Shown piece after piece: positions 17,946-26,520 of a stretch of 64,000 nucleotides of DNA. A program made the translations under genes and the position numbers. Under the pieces are notes generated by a model, which did no database searches, was not told the DNA's origin, and saw only the letters and a list, made by a program, of their open reading frames with translations. This stretch comes from an uncultured Neomegalonema sp. GTDB lineage: Bacteria; Pseudomonadota; Alphaproteobacteria; Rhodobacterales; Rhodobacteraceae. Location: assembly GCA_937911325.1 (NCBI GenBank), contig CALDSD010000099.1:1-64000 (forward strand), given 5' to 3'. Each line of letters begins with the position of its first letter. Position 1 is the first letter of the stretch.

Positions 17946-19532
17946 TCAGCTTTTCTGGAACATCGCCAGCATGCGCCGGGTGACCAGAAAGCCCCCGAAG
18001 ATATTGACGCTGGCCATTAGCACGGACAGCGCCGCAAGGATCACCACCAGCCCGGTCGAACCGCCAATCTGCAAAAGCGCGCCGAGGATAATGATTGAAG
18101 AGATCGCGTTGGTGACCGCCATCAGCGGCGTGTGCAACGCATGCGAGACGTTCCAGATCACCTGGAAGCCGACGAACACGGCCAGCACGAACACGATGAA
18201 GTGCTGCATGAAGCTCGCTGGGGCCACGGACCCGACCAGCAGCATCAGCACCGCGCCCACGCCCAGCATCTGCATCTGGAACACGCCCGACTTGCGGGCG
18301 GCCTCCTCGTCGAGGCGCGCCCGTTCTTCGGGGGAGATTTCCGGCTTCTTCGCCGCCGGCTTCGCCGGAGCGGACACCGACACCGGCGGCGGCGGGAAGG
18401 TGATCTCGCCATGCTCGATCACGGTCGAGCCGCGGATGACCACGTCCTCCATGTTCACGTTCGGCTGGCCGTCTTTCTCCGGCGTCAGATCGTCGAGCAT
18501 GTGCCGCAAATTGGTGCCGTAGAGCTGGCTCGACTGCGTCGCCATACGGCTCGGAAAGTCTGTGTAGCCGACGACCGTCACGCCGTTGTCGGTGACGATC
18601 TTCTGATCCGGGACGGTCAGATCGCAGTTGCCGCCCCGCTCGGCGGCGAGATCGACGATCACCGAGCCTGGCTTCATCGCCTTGACCATGTCCTCGAGCC
18701 ACAGTTTCGGCGCAGGACGGCCTGGGATGAGCGCCGTGGTGATCACGATATCGACGTCGGGAGCCTGCTCGCGGAAGAGTTCCAGCTGCTTCTCGCGGAA
18801 CTCCGGCGAGGAGGGCTTGGCGTACCCGCCTTCGGTCCCCGCCGCTTCCTCGAAATCGAGCATCAGGAATTCCGCGCCCATGGATTCGATCTGCTCGGCC
18901 ACCTCAGGGCGGACGTCAAAAGATCGAACGATGGCGCCCAGACCGCGTGCGGCGCCAATGGCGGCGAGGCCGGCCACGCCAGCGCCGATGACCAGCACCT
19001 TGGCTGGAGGCACCTTGCCCGCCGCAGTCACCTGACCGGTGAAAAACCGGCCGAAGTTGTTCGACGCCTCGATCACAGCGCGATACCCGGCGATGTTGGC
19101 CATGGAACTCAGCGCATCGAGCTTCTGCGCGCGCGAGATCCGCGGCACCATGTCCATCGCCAGAACGGCTGAGGGTTTCCGCGCCGCCAACTGCGACATC
19201 AGCTCTTCGTTTTGGGCAGGCCAGATGAAACTGATGAGTTTGCCGCCCTCCTTGAGCAGCTCTGTCTCGTGCACGCCCTCGCTCGGATGCATCTCCGGCT
19301 CGCGCACCTTCATGACGATGTCAGAGCCCTCCCAGAGCGCCCGTGCGCCGTCGACGACTTCGACGCCGGCCGCGCGATAGTCTTCATCCGAGAAATTCGC
19401 TGCTGCGCCAGCGCCGGCCTCGACCCTCAGCGAATAACCCAGCTTCTGAATGCGTGTTGCGGTTTCGGGCGTTAACGCGACGCGCGCCTCGCCCTCGCGC
19501 ACCTCCTTAGGTACGCCGACTATCTGACCCAT
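17946..19532 (-). CDS. pntA: NAD(P) transhydrogenase subunit alpha
   Basis: A 528-residue alpha subunit. Domain I (residues 1 to about 380) binds NAD(H) and resembles alanine dehydrogenase, with VGVPKEVREGEARVALTP at the start and GAGVAGLAAIGAARGLGA as the Rossmann loop. The C-terminus has a cytoplasmic linker and about four transmembrane helices. It is thus an undivided alpha subunit (two-gene pntAB), not the split pntAA/pntAB seen in some alphaproteobacteria. ATG 19532 has GAGGGAG eight bases upstream; the frame extends to TTG 19553. A 368-base gap separates it from the coxIV-like gene. Confidence 0.95.
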   Translation of the reverse strand: MGQIVGVPKEVREGEARVALTPETATRIQKLGYSLRVEAGAGAAANFSDEDYRAAGVEVVDGARALWEGSDIVMKVREPEMHPSEGVHETELLKEGGKLISFIWPAQNEELMSQLAARKPSAVLAMDMVPRISRAQKLDALSSMANIAGYRAVIEASNNFGRFFTGQVTAAGKVPPAKVLVIGAGVAGLAAIGAARGLGAIVRSFDVRPEVAEQIESMGAEFLMLDFEEAAGTEGGYAKPSSPEFREKQLELFREQAPDVDIVITTALIPGRPAPKLWLEDMVKAMKPGSVIVDLAAERGGNCDLTVPDQKIVTDNGVTVVGYTDFPSRMATQSSQLYGTNLRHMLDDLTPEKDGQPNVNMEDVVIRGSTVIEHGEITFPPPPVSVSAPAKPAAKKPEISPEERARLDEEAARKSGVFQMQMLGVGAVLMLLVGSVAPASFMQHFIVFVLAVFVGFQVIWNVSHALHTPLMAVTNAISSIIILGALLQIGGSTGLVVILAALSVLMASVNIFGGFLVTRRMLAMFQKS

Positions 19533-19900
19533 CGACCGAGCTCCCTCGTGCAATTCTTTTAGCGCCGGCGGCCAGTACGGCGGCCAGCGGTCCCCTTTGA
19601 GTTATAGCGCAAATTCTTGTGCGTCGATTCGAACAATGAATGAATACCGGAACTTATGTCTGGTATACCAAAAAAGTGGCTGTGCCGCCTGTTTCGCAAA
19701 TGCGCTTAGGGAGGCGCTTTCTCAGCAGCCTCCCATTGAATTGCGCCAGCGCTCTAAGCGCTGAGAACGGGTCGTGCGGTGTTTCGCTCCGCTAGCGTCG
19801 GCCCGGATCACCTTGATCTCTGGCGGCCCTTGTGCGCCCGTCGTTGACCCCATCAATGGCGGGTTAAGGTTGATGGAAGGTTAACGAAATCAGGCGAGTT
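19533..19900. other. Gap upstream of pntA with hairpins and a palindrome
   Basis: No gene seen in these 368 bases. From left to right: the pntA SD; the perfect palindrome TGGTATACCA (19661-19670); a hairpin with 7-bp arms GGGAGGC/GCCTCCC (19709-19734); a second hairpin with CAGCGCT/AGCGCTG arms (about 19750-19766); and two TTAA-containing boxes near 19864 and 19881. Neither hairpin is followed by a clear U-tract in the minus direction. Confidence 0.5.
19661..19670. promoter_or_regulatory. TGGTATACCA palindrome upstream of pntAB
   Basis: A perfect 10-bp palindrome flanked by AAAAAA, 129 bases upstream of the pntA start. TGGTATACCA is the core of operators of several GntR/FadR-type regulators (for example UxuR-like sites). 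No such regulator is in the window; the assignment is inference. Confidence 0.35.
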
Positions 19901-20035
19901 TTAGGTTCCGACCACCGCAAGGATCAGAAGAACGATACCGACGATAACGAGCGTCCGAATGATCCATTTCCAGAAACCGTCATAGGTCGCCTCTTGCTCG
20001 GCGATGTCCATGTCACCCGGCTTGTAGTCAGCCAT
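19901..20035 (-). CDS. aa3-type cytochrome c oxidase subunit IV
   Basis: A 44-residue protein: a polar N-terminus (MADYKPGDMDIAEQEATYDG) followed by one transmembrane helix from about FWKWIIRTLV to the C-terminus. This matches the small bacterial aa3 oxidase subunit IV family, a single-helix accessory subunit of the heme-copper oxidase. The gene commonly sits next to pntAB in Rhodobacterales, as here. No other oxidase subunit gene is in the window. The start is the only ATG giving this frame. Confidence 0.85.
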   Translation of the reverse strand: MADYKPGDMDIAEQEATYDGFWKWIIRTLVIVGIVLLILAVVGT

Positions 20036-20115
20036 GCCATACCCTCCGCATTGGTTTTTGGCGTTTATACGCGAACGTGACGAACGCTCAATGGGCTCCT
20101 ACGTCGCGGAGGGCT

Positions 20116-21006
20116 TTAGAGCACCGGCGCGCGCCAACCAACCATGCCGTTCGCCGCCTCAACCGCCGGGGCGGAGTTCGGAACGAAGAAGTCCAACTGT
20201 AGCTTCGCGCCCGGCGTCACCGAGTACTTCTCGAAACTCGTGACGCCAGCGTCAGCGAGGACAAGATCGTCGAGGCAGAACCAGCCCGAGAACTCGACGG
20301 TCCGCGTCAGGATCTCGACGGCGGCGTCGCCCATGATCTCGGGCGTGCGCGAGACGCTGGCCATGGCTTCTCCGCCCAAAAGATTCCGAACCGCGGCGGT
20401 GTCGATGGTGGTGCGCGGCCAGAGGCAGTTCACCCCGATCTTGCCCGCGAACTCGGCCGACCATCCGAGCGACAAGACGCTCATGCCGTACTTGGCCAAA
20501 CTGTAGGCCGCGTGGTTCTGGAACCATTGCGGCGCAAAATCGAGCGGCGGCGAAAGCGTCAGTACGCGCGCATGATCCGACTTAAGCAACCAAGGCAGGC
20601 AGGCCTGGGTCACGGTGAAGGCGCCGCGCGCGTTGATCGACATCATCAGATCGAAACGCTTCAACTCGGTCGCCGGCGTGTTCGTCAGCTGGATCGCCGA
20701 GGCGTTGTTCACGACGATGTCGATCCCACCAAAGGTCTCCGCCGTTTTTTCCGCAGCGGCTTTCACAGCGTCCCCATCCCGAATGTCGAGCACAAGCGGC
20801 AACGCCTTGGCGCCGTGCGCCGATCCGGCGGCCTCGATCTCTTCAGCGGCGGTGAAAACCGTGCCTGGCAGTTTCGGATGCGGCTCGGCCGTCTTGGCGC
20901 CGATCGCGACATTGGCCCCTTCCGCCGCACAAGCTTGCGCGATCGCCAGACCGATCCCGCGGCTTCCCCCGGACATAAAGACCGTGCGTCCCTTCAGTCG
21001 CCCCAT
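20116..21006 (-). CDS. SDR family oxidoreductase (HSDL2-like)
   Basis: A 296-residue short-chain dehydrogenase. It has the nucleotide-binding SGGSRGIGLAIA, NNAS at about residue 95, and the catalytic Y-x3-K in AAYSLAKYGMS. The AEPHPKLPGTVFTAAEEI insertion is characteristic of the HSDL2-like group, peroxisomal or fatty-acid-linked SDRs in eukaryotes. The exact substrate is unknown. ATG 21006 has GGGAGG five bases upstream; the frame extends to 21075. Its neighbours in the same direction are an acyl-CoA dehydrogenase and an MBL hydrolase, consistent with acyl-CoA metabolism. Confidence 0.8.
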   Translation of the reverse strand: MGRLKGRTVFMSGGSRGIGLAIAQACAAEGANVAIGAKTAEPHPKLPGTVFTAAEEIEAAGSAHGAKALPLVLDIRDGDAVKAAAEKTAETFGGIDIVVNNASAIQLTNTPATELKRFDLMMSINARGAFTVTQACLPWLLKSDHARVLTLSPPLDFAPQWFQNHAAYSLAKYGMSVLSLGWSAEFAGKIGVNCLWPRTTIDTAAVRNLLGGEAMASVSRTPEIMGDAAVEILTRTVEFSGWFCLDDLVLADAGVTSFEKYSVTPGAKLQLDFFVPNSAPAVEAANGMVGWRAPVL

Positions 21007-21114
21007 ACGCGCCTCCCATGACGTTGTTTGTTGCTTTGACCATCCCAGAGTGACGTGCACGTAAACCTGAGGCAAGCGCGACGTCGCGTCAGGCGGCGGC
21101 TCGCGAACGCTACG

Positions 21115-21606
21115 TCATTCCGACTTCGCCTCTGCGTGAACGTGCGGTTCGTCGCTTTCGAGCGCCCGGGACAGGTCGAACCCGATGCGACGCACCTCCT
21201 CTTGCTGTTTTGGGGCGGCTTTGAGGGTGACGTTGAGTTGCGTCACATGCTGGACCAGTTGGGTTTTCATCCCCTGCTCGTCGAGCCCATAGAACGTGAC
21301 CAGGTCGGGCGCGAAATAGCCCATGCCGGTCACCCGCATGACGCCGGCGCCGCCAGAGACGAGCCCGATCCCGACCTCATGATGGTCATCAAGGTGCTTC
21401 TCGAAGTTCTGAATGTAGAGGATCAGCCTCTCATAGGCCCATTGAGCCGGCGTTTTTTGCTCAGGCGAACTGTTGGCGATGACGTCGGGAAGCGGCTGCG
21501 ACTCGGCCGTGCTGCTCGGTCCGGGCGTGCAATCAACGCAGCCTTTCAACGGACCTTGGACTTTCCCCGTCACCTCGGTCGGGCGCCACATCGGGACTTC
21601 AAACAT
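21115..21606 (-). CDS. Conserved protein, possibly DUF6173 family
   Basis: A 163-residue soluble protein. The core AYERLILYIQNFEKHLDDHHEV followed by GMGYFAPDLVTFYGLDEQG and QLVQHVTQLNVTL resembles, as I recall, the DUF6173 family of Rhodobacterales; I am not certain. The N-terminal 45 residues are Pro/Ser-rich and look disordered. The start at 21606 has GAGG six bases upstream, nine bases after the MBL gene stop, so it is likely part of the acyl-CoA dehydrogenase-MBL operon. Function unknown. Confidence 0.55.
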   Translation of the reverse strand: MFEVPMWRPTEVTGKVQGPLKGCVDCTPGPSSTAESQPLPDVIANSSPEQKTPAQWAYERLILYIQNFEKHLDDHHEVGIGLVSGGAGVMRVTGMGYFAPDLVTFYGLDEQGMKTQLVQHVTQLNVTLKAAPKQQEEVRRIGFDLSRALESDEPHVHAEAKSE

Positions 21607-21614
21607 CGGCAACC

Positions 21615-22664
21615 TCACTCATGTGCACGTGACCACTGATACACCCCATCCGCTCTTTCGCGCCGAACGACACGCCCCTGACGCCAAAGATGGTTGAGAT
21701 GCGCAAGGGTTTCGACTGTCGCAAGGCCCTCGAGCGCCGGTGTGATCTCCCGCCGAAACAATGCCGGAAAACACTCCACCACACTCCGCGGCTGCGCGAT
21801 GTGATCCACAAGCCGGTCGAGCGATCGCACGTGCTTGTCGAGCACCGTGCGCAGACGGCGGCCGGCGCCGCGAAACGGGTCGCCGTGCCCCGGAACGATC
21901 AACAAGCGATCGTCCAGGCGCTCAGCCAGCCGCGCGCAGCTCGCCATCCAGTCGCCGAGAGGATCCGCATCAGGTTCTGTCGCGTAGACGCCGATGTTGG
22001 GGGTGATTCGAGGCAGCACCTGATCGCCGGCGATCACGATCTGCTCGGCGTCGCACACGAAGACGGCGTGATCCGGCGCGTGCCCGTGACCGAACAGAAC
22101 CCGCCATCGGCGGCCGCCGAACTCGATCTCCGAGCCTTCCTCGATCGCCCGAAACCCGAGCGGGATCGGCTCAACGGTCACCGAGAAGTTCTGCTTCGCA
22201 CGCTCTCGCCAGCGCGCCATCATTTCTGGGTCGTACCCGGCGCGATGATGAAACGCAGCCGCCTCCGCCGGCGGCTCTGTCCAAGCGTCGAGCTGCAGCA
22301 TCCGCGCAAAGAGCCACGAGGTGCGCGGCATCCAGAGCTCGGCGCCGAACTCTGATTGGAACCAGCCAGCGAGGCCGATGTGGTCAGGGTGGTGGTGCGT
22401 GCCGATGACGCGGCGCACCGGCTTTGCTGCGAAATTGGTCTCCAGCAGTCGGCGCCAAAGCGCTTTCGTCTGATCGAGCCGGAGCCCGGTGTCGACAATC
22501 GTCCAACCATCGCCGTCGTCGAGCACGACAGAACAAACCGCGCCAGGCGGAAACGGCACAGGGAGCGGCACGACAAACAGACCCGGGGCGATCTCTCGAG
22601 GTTCAGACGTCTCCAAGGCTCCAAACGGATAGTCGAGTTCGCTCGAGCCGACCGCATCCTTCAT
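21615..22664 (-). CDS. MBL-fold metallo-hydrolase
   Basis: A 349-residue metallo-beta-lactamase-fold enzyme. The metal-binding THHHPDH motif is intact, followed by the later ligands in FGHGHAPDHAVF, AGDQVL and the C-terminal VPGHGDPF. A C-terminal helical extension with LAHLNHLWRQGRV follows, as in the LACTB2/glyoxalase II-like group. The frame is open to 22904, but ATG 22664 lies one base after the acyl-CoA dehydrogenase stop (TGAGATG) and gives a normal length. It may act as a thioesterase on products of the neighbouring acyl-CoA enzyme; this is inference. Confidence 0.85.
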   Translation of the reverse strand: MKDAVGSSELDYPFGALETSEPREIAPGLFVVPLPVPFPPGAVCSVVLDDGDGWTIVDTGLRLDQTKALWRRLLETNFAAKPVRRVIGTHHHPDHIGLAGWFQSEFGAELWMPRTSWLFARMLQLDAWTEPPAEAAAFHHRAGYDPEMMARWRERAKQNFSVTVEPIPLGFRAIEEGSEIEFGGRRWRVLFGHGHAPDHAVFVCDAEQIVIAGDQVLPRITPNIGVYATEPDADPLGDWMASCARLAERLDDRLLIVPGHGDPFRGAGRRLRTVLDKHVRSLDRLVDHIAQPRSVVECFPALFRREITPALEGLATVETLAHLNHLWRQGRVVRRERADGVYQWSRAHE

Positions 22665-22665
22665 C

Positions 22666-24405
22666 TCAGGCCGCCAGATCGTCGGGAGACAACGCGTAAA
22701 GACCGCTCGCGCCTTGTACGGCCGCTTGCCCCATCGCGTGAGCCTGGGGCAACAACACGTCCGCGAAGAACCGCGCGAGCTCGATCCGCACGGGATCGCC
22801 GGTCGCCATTGCGCCGCGGCCCAGATAGGACGCGCCGCCCAGCAGCGCCAGCAGTCGGAGATAGGCGACAGCGCCCGCGTTGCGATCGTTCTGATCGGCG
22901 TCAAGCATCCACTGCGTAACGCCTTTCGCCTTGGACGCCGCCGAGGCGATCGCCTTGCCGACTGCTTGCAGCGCCGGGTTCTCTGACCCGCTCAGCGCCT
23001 CGGCGATCTCGGCCCGGCTCGCGACATAGGCGAACGCCGTCTGACCTGCGTCCATCGACAGTTTCCGGCCGACCAGATCCATCGCCTGGATCCCATTGGT
23101 GCCTTCGTAGATCGCCGTGACGCGCACGTCGCGTGAATACTGCGCCGCCCCGGTTTCCTCGATAAAGCCCATCCCGCCGTGCACCTGCACGCCCAGATGC
23201 GCGACCTCATTGCCGGTGTCCGTGCCGAAGGCTTTGGCGATCGGCGTCAGGAAGGCGCTCATCGCCTCGGCCGAACGACGCTCTTCCTCCGTTTCCGCCG
23301 CATGCGCGAGGTCGAGATGCAGCGCGCAATCATAGGCGATGGCGCGCGCAGCCTGGGTCTGCGCCTTCATCAGGATCAGCATCCGCCGCACGTCCGCATG
23401 ATCCACAATCGCGCCGGAGCCGCCCTCAAACGGCGGCGTTTTGCCTTGCTTGCGGTCCGTCGCGAACGCAAGCGCCTTCTGATATGCGGCCTCCGCAACC
23501 CCGATGCCCTGCAGGCCGACGCCCAGCCGCGCGTTGTTCATCATCGTGAACATGCAGGCGAGGCCGTGGTTTTCCTCGCCCACCAGCCACCCGGTCGCGC
23601 CCTCATACGCCATGACGCATGTCGGAGATCCGTGAAGGCCAAGTTTGTGATCGAGAGACACGACCTGCAGCCCATTGCGCACGCCCGGTTCGCCGTTCGC
23701 GTCCGGAATGAACTTCGGCACCAAAAACAGTGAAATGCCCCGCACGCCCGGCGGCGCGCCGGCAAGACGCGCCAGCACCAGATGCGAAACATTCGCCGCG
23801 ACGTCATGATCGCCCCAGGAGATCCAGATCTTGCCGCCGGTGATCGCGTAGGTGCCGTCGCCATTGGGAACGGCCTTCGTGTTCAGCGCGCCGACGTCCG
23901 AACCGGCTTGCGGCTCGGTGAGGTTCATCGTGCCCGTCCATTCGCCCGACAGCAGCTTGGGCAGATAGATCGCCTGCAGCTCCGGTGAGGCGTGCGCCTC
24001 CAGCGCCTCGATCTGTCCTTGCGTCATCAGCGGGTTGAGGCTGATCGACAGGCAGGAAGACGCCATCATTTCGTTGACGGCCGACTGATATGTGAGCGGC
24101 AGGCCCATGCCCCCGTGCTCTTCGCTCGCGGCCATCGCGATCCAACCGCCCTGCGCAATCTCTTCGTAGGCCTCGGGAAACCCATCGGGCGTTCGCACGA
24201 CGCCGTTTTCGAGGCGCGCGCCCTGGATGTCGCCAGGATGGTTCAACGGCGCCAATACGCCTTCGCAGAGTTTGCCCGCTTCAGTGATGACCGCATCGCG
24301 CGTTTCGGCGCTGGCCTCTGCGAATTTCTGCGTCTGAACGAGTTTTCCGGAATCGACCATATGGTCGAGGGTGAAACGGATGTCCTTTAGCGGTGCTACG
24401 TACAT
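22666..24405 (-). CDS. Acyl-CoA dehydrogenase, DmdC-like
   Basis: A 579-residue FAD enzyme longer than the usual 380-residue acyl-CoA dehydrogenase, as in the 3-methylmercaptopropionyl-CoA dehydrogenase (DmdC) group. Landmarks include TMNLTEPQAGSDVGALNT (substrate and FAD contact), GGKIWISWGDHD, and QVHGGMGFIEE with YEGTNGIQAMDLVGRKL, then a C-terminal extra domain. It oxidises an acyl-CoA to the enoyl-CoA; whether the substrate is a sulfur compound or a fatty acyl-CoA cannot be told. ATG 24405 has GGAGG seven bases upstream. It heads the acyl-CoA/MBL/unknown run. Confidence 0.88.
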   Translation of the reverse strand: MYVAPLKDIRFTLDHMVDSGKLVQTQKFAEASAETRDAVITEAGKLCEGVLAPLNHPGDIQGARLENGVVRTPDGFPEAYEEIAQGGWIAMAASEEHGGMGLPLTYQSAVNEMMASSCLSISLNPLMTQGQIEALEAHASPELQAIYLPKLLSGEWTGTMNLTEPQAGSDVGALNTKAVPNGDGTYAITGGKIWISWGDHDVAANVSHLVLARLAGAPPGVRGISLFLVPKFIPDANGEPGVRNGLQVVSLDHKLGLHGSPTCVMAYEGATGWLVGEENHGLACMFTMMNNARLGVGLQGIGVAEAAYQKALAFATDRKQGKTPPFEGGSGAIVDHADVRRMLILMKAQTQAARAIAYDCALHLDLAHAAETEEERRSAEAMSAFLTPIAKAFGTDTGNEVAHLGVQVHGGMGFIEETGAAQYSRDVRVTAIYEGTNGIQAMDLVGRKLSMDAGQTAFAYVASRAEIAEALSGSENPALQAVGKAIASAASKAKGVTQWMLDADQNDRNAGAVAYLRLLALLGGASYLGRGAMATGDPVRIELARFFADVLLPQAHAMGQAAVQGASGLYALSPDDLAA

Positions 24406-24541
24406 CTCCCGGCCTCCCAGCCCGTGCGCATGCGCGCATCTTTCGTTTCCTTCTAACTATCAAAGTAGCGAGAGAACAGGGGAGGCGGCAACCGCGTAGC
24501 GCGTGAACGGACGCAACGTCACGCAAGTCTGATCGAGCGCG

Positions 24542-25180
24542 TCAGTCGCGACTCCGAAGACCCGCGCACAGCAAATCGAGGGTCACCGCTAGATCTTCCT
24601 CAACGCGATCGAGACCATGACGCGCAATTGCGAAAGGCACGTGGAAAAACTTCGTGCCCATCTGGACCGCCCGTGCCGCCGCCTCGGTGTCGACGACATG
24701 AAACTCGCCGGCCGCCACGCCGTCAGCGATGATCATCTGGAGCGCCGACAGCCGCTTCATCACATGGGTCTGGATCATCTCGACGCCCTCGTCGCAGTCG
24801 CAGATCATCTCTGCCAGCTCGACGATCTTGGGCGACTGTCGCAAGTGCTCGACGGTGTGCATCACGCCTTCGGTAATGACGGCTCGCAAGCGCGCTTCGG
24901 CCTCCTTCGAGGCTTCCACAAGCGCCGCCGAGGTTCTCATCTCCTCTTCGCGCATAAAGTTGTCGACGACCGCGACGCCGATCGCCTGTTTGTTCTTGAA
25001 ATACCGATAAAGATTGCCGGGCGACATGGCGCATTCCTGAGCGATGTCGCCAATATTCGTTTTCGAGTACCCGTAATGCGTGAAAAGTTCGCGCGACTTC
25101 AAGACGATCGCGGCGTGCGGATCTTCGCGAGAAGTCGGTTCGGCGATATCTGGACTTAGCGGGATGGTCATCATCTCCAT
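24542..25180 (-). CDS. TetR/AcrR family transcriptional regulator
   Basis: A 212-residue repressor. The N-terminal helix-turn-helix spans about residues 24-70, with SRELFTHYGYSKTNIGDIAQ and the recognition helix in MSPGNLYRYFKNKQ. The C-terminal ligand domain ends in a helix rich in Leu. It stands just upstream of the acyl-CoA dehydrogenase gene on the same strand (136-base gap), so it may control that operon in response to an acyl-CoA or lipid. Direct repeats at 25195-25230, 15 bases before its start codon, are a candidate operator. Confidence 0.88.
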   Translation of the reverse strand: MEMMTIPLSPDIAEPTSREDPHAAIVLKSRELFTHYGYSKTNIGDIAQECAMSPGNLYRYFKNKQAIGVAVVDNFMREEEMRTSAALVEASKEAEARLRAVITEGVMHTVEHLRQSPKIVELAEMICDCDEGVEMIQTHVMKRLSALQMIIADGVAAGEFHVVDTEAAARAVQMGTKFFHVPFAIARHGLDRVEEDLAVTLDLLCAGLRSRD

Positions 25181-25194
25181 TGGCGGTTCCAGGT

Positions 25195-25230
25195 GTTCAG
25201 TCTAATCGAGTTCAGTCTAATCGTGTTCAG
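25195..25230. promoter_or_regulatory. Phased direct repeats upstream of the tetR-type gene
   Basis: GTTCAGTCTAATCGA (25195-25209) is followed directly by GTTCAGTCTAATCGT (25210-25224) and then by a third GTTCAG (25225-25230). The repeat period is 15 bases. It sits immediately upstream of the TetR-type start codon and 40 bases from the barrel gene's stop, so it may be an autoregulatory site. Confidence 0.5.
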
Positions 25231-25269
25231 GTCTGAGCGACAACCGAACAGCGTCGTCTTTCGCGGCGC

Positions 25270-26520
25270 TCACCAAAAGTAGGAAAGCGTCAAACGCAGA
25301 TAGCTGTCGTCCTGGACGCTGGCTTCGAGATCGTCGTCATCGGTGTTCAGGAACGCATTGCCTTCGATCTCGGCTTTCCACCCATCGGCGATGCGGCGCT
25401 CCGCTTCCAGCCGCAACGCAGACGACCCTGTCGCAACATCTGTCGACCCGAGCAGCAGGATCGCCGTGTCCTCGACGTCGTTGAACGTCAGACGCGCGCC
25501 CGCGACCACGTCGCGGTTGAACGTCGTCAGCGCGTCCTGGCCACGGCTGTCATAGGCGCCTTCCACGATCAGACCGAGATCCATCGCGGTTTCGCTGACG
25601 CCATAAAGCGTATGCTCCAGTCCGCCCGTGACGGCGAAGTAATCCCTATTCTCAAGGTCTCGGTCGAGCTGATTGAACCGCCCGAGCGTCTCCAGCTTCC
25701 AGAGCGTATCGCCGCTTGTGTACTGACCGTCGAACCCGACTTGCGTGATGTCGTCGTAGACCGGCCGCAGACGGGCGCCGAAATCTATCGGCTCCAGCGC
25801 TGGATCGCGGCTCACGCCGTGAAACGCCGACAGGCCCAAGTCGAAATCACCAATCGCGTCTGCCCACCGCACGGCGAACGAGGGCGCCGTTTCTTCTCCG
25901 TCGACCTGATAGCGGGCGTTCTTGATGACCGGCAAAGGCGCCCGAAGACGCCCACCGTCGCCGGCGAATGTCTGCTCCCGGAAGAATGGAAGGTAGAACA
26001 CCGAGAAGGCCCCGACATCGGTCAAACGCGTCACGCGAATCATGGGCTGACCCAGCTTGTCCTCGCCGTCGATGTTCTCCACCGCGTCATCGGTATTGAT
26101 TATGTCCACGAGGTGCAGAGCTTCGGTCTTCCCCCAGAACACAAAGTCGACGCCGACGGTTCCTTCCCAATCGCCGCGTCGCCAGTCCAGCTTGGCTTCG
26201 CGCAAGTCGAAATGGGTGCGTCGATCATCTGCGCTGTCGACCCGATAGAACGGGGTCAGTGTGAACGCCAGATCGCCACCGGCCCATTCCGCCAGAAAGG
26301 TCGGCTCGATCGCGAATGATCCACTGTTCCGCTTCTGACCTGGAAAAGCGGGCTCTTCAGCGAAGAGCGTGCCTTCAAGCGAGGCCTCTCCGTAGAACTC
26401 GACCGCTTCGGGCGCGAGGCTGAAGCCAGCCTCCTCAGCCCCAGCCGGCGCCGAGGCCAAGGAAGCGGCGACACACCCGACGACGGAGCTAGCGAGCCAT
26501 GCGCGGCAGCACTTGAGCAT
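25270..26520 (-). CDS. Predicted outer-membrane beta-barrel protein
   Basis: A 416-residue exported protein. A signal peptide with a hydrophobic core and SAPAGAEE cleavage region covers about residues 1-28. The mature part is made of alternating amphipathic strands with many aromatic ends and finishes in YLRLTLSYFW, a terminal aromatic as in BAM substrates. The gene starts inside the 3' end of the RND gene (32-base overlap), and AAGGGG precedes ATG 26520. This is the usual third partner of RND plus LolA-like sets; it may form the outer-membrane step of export. I cannot name the substrate. Confidence 0.75.
   Translation of the reverse strand: MLKCCRAWLASSVVGCVAASLASAPAGAEEAGFSLAPEAVEFYGEASLEGTLFAEEPAFPGQKRNSGSFAIEPTFLAEWAGGDLAFTLTPFYRVDSADDRRTHFDLREAKLDWRRGDWEGTVGVDFVFWGKTEALHLVDIINTDDAVENIDGEDKLGQPMIRVTRLTDVGAFSVFYLPFFREQTFAGDGGRLRAPLPVIKNARYQVDGEETAPSFAVRWADAIGDFDLGLSAFHGVSRDPALEPIDFGARLRPVYDDITQVGFDGQYTSGDTLWKLETLGRFNQLDRDLENRDYFAVTGGLEHTLYGVSETAMDLGLIVEGAYDSRGQDALTTFNRDVVAGARLTFNDVEDTAILLLGSTDVATGSSALRLEAERRIADGWKAEIEGNAFLNTDDDDLEASVQDDSYLRLTLSYFW

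Noticed and set aside
16466-17983. 505-codon plus-strand open frame opposite pntB
   Set aside because: It is the antisense shadow of a GC-rich gene; its product is His/Asp/Arg-rich with no domain. pntB on the other strand is certain.
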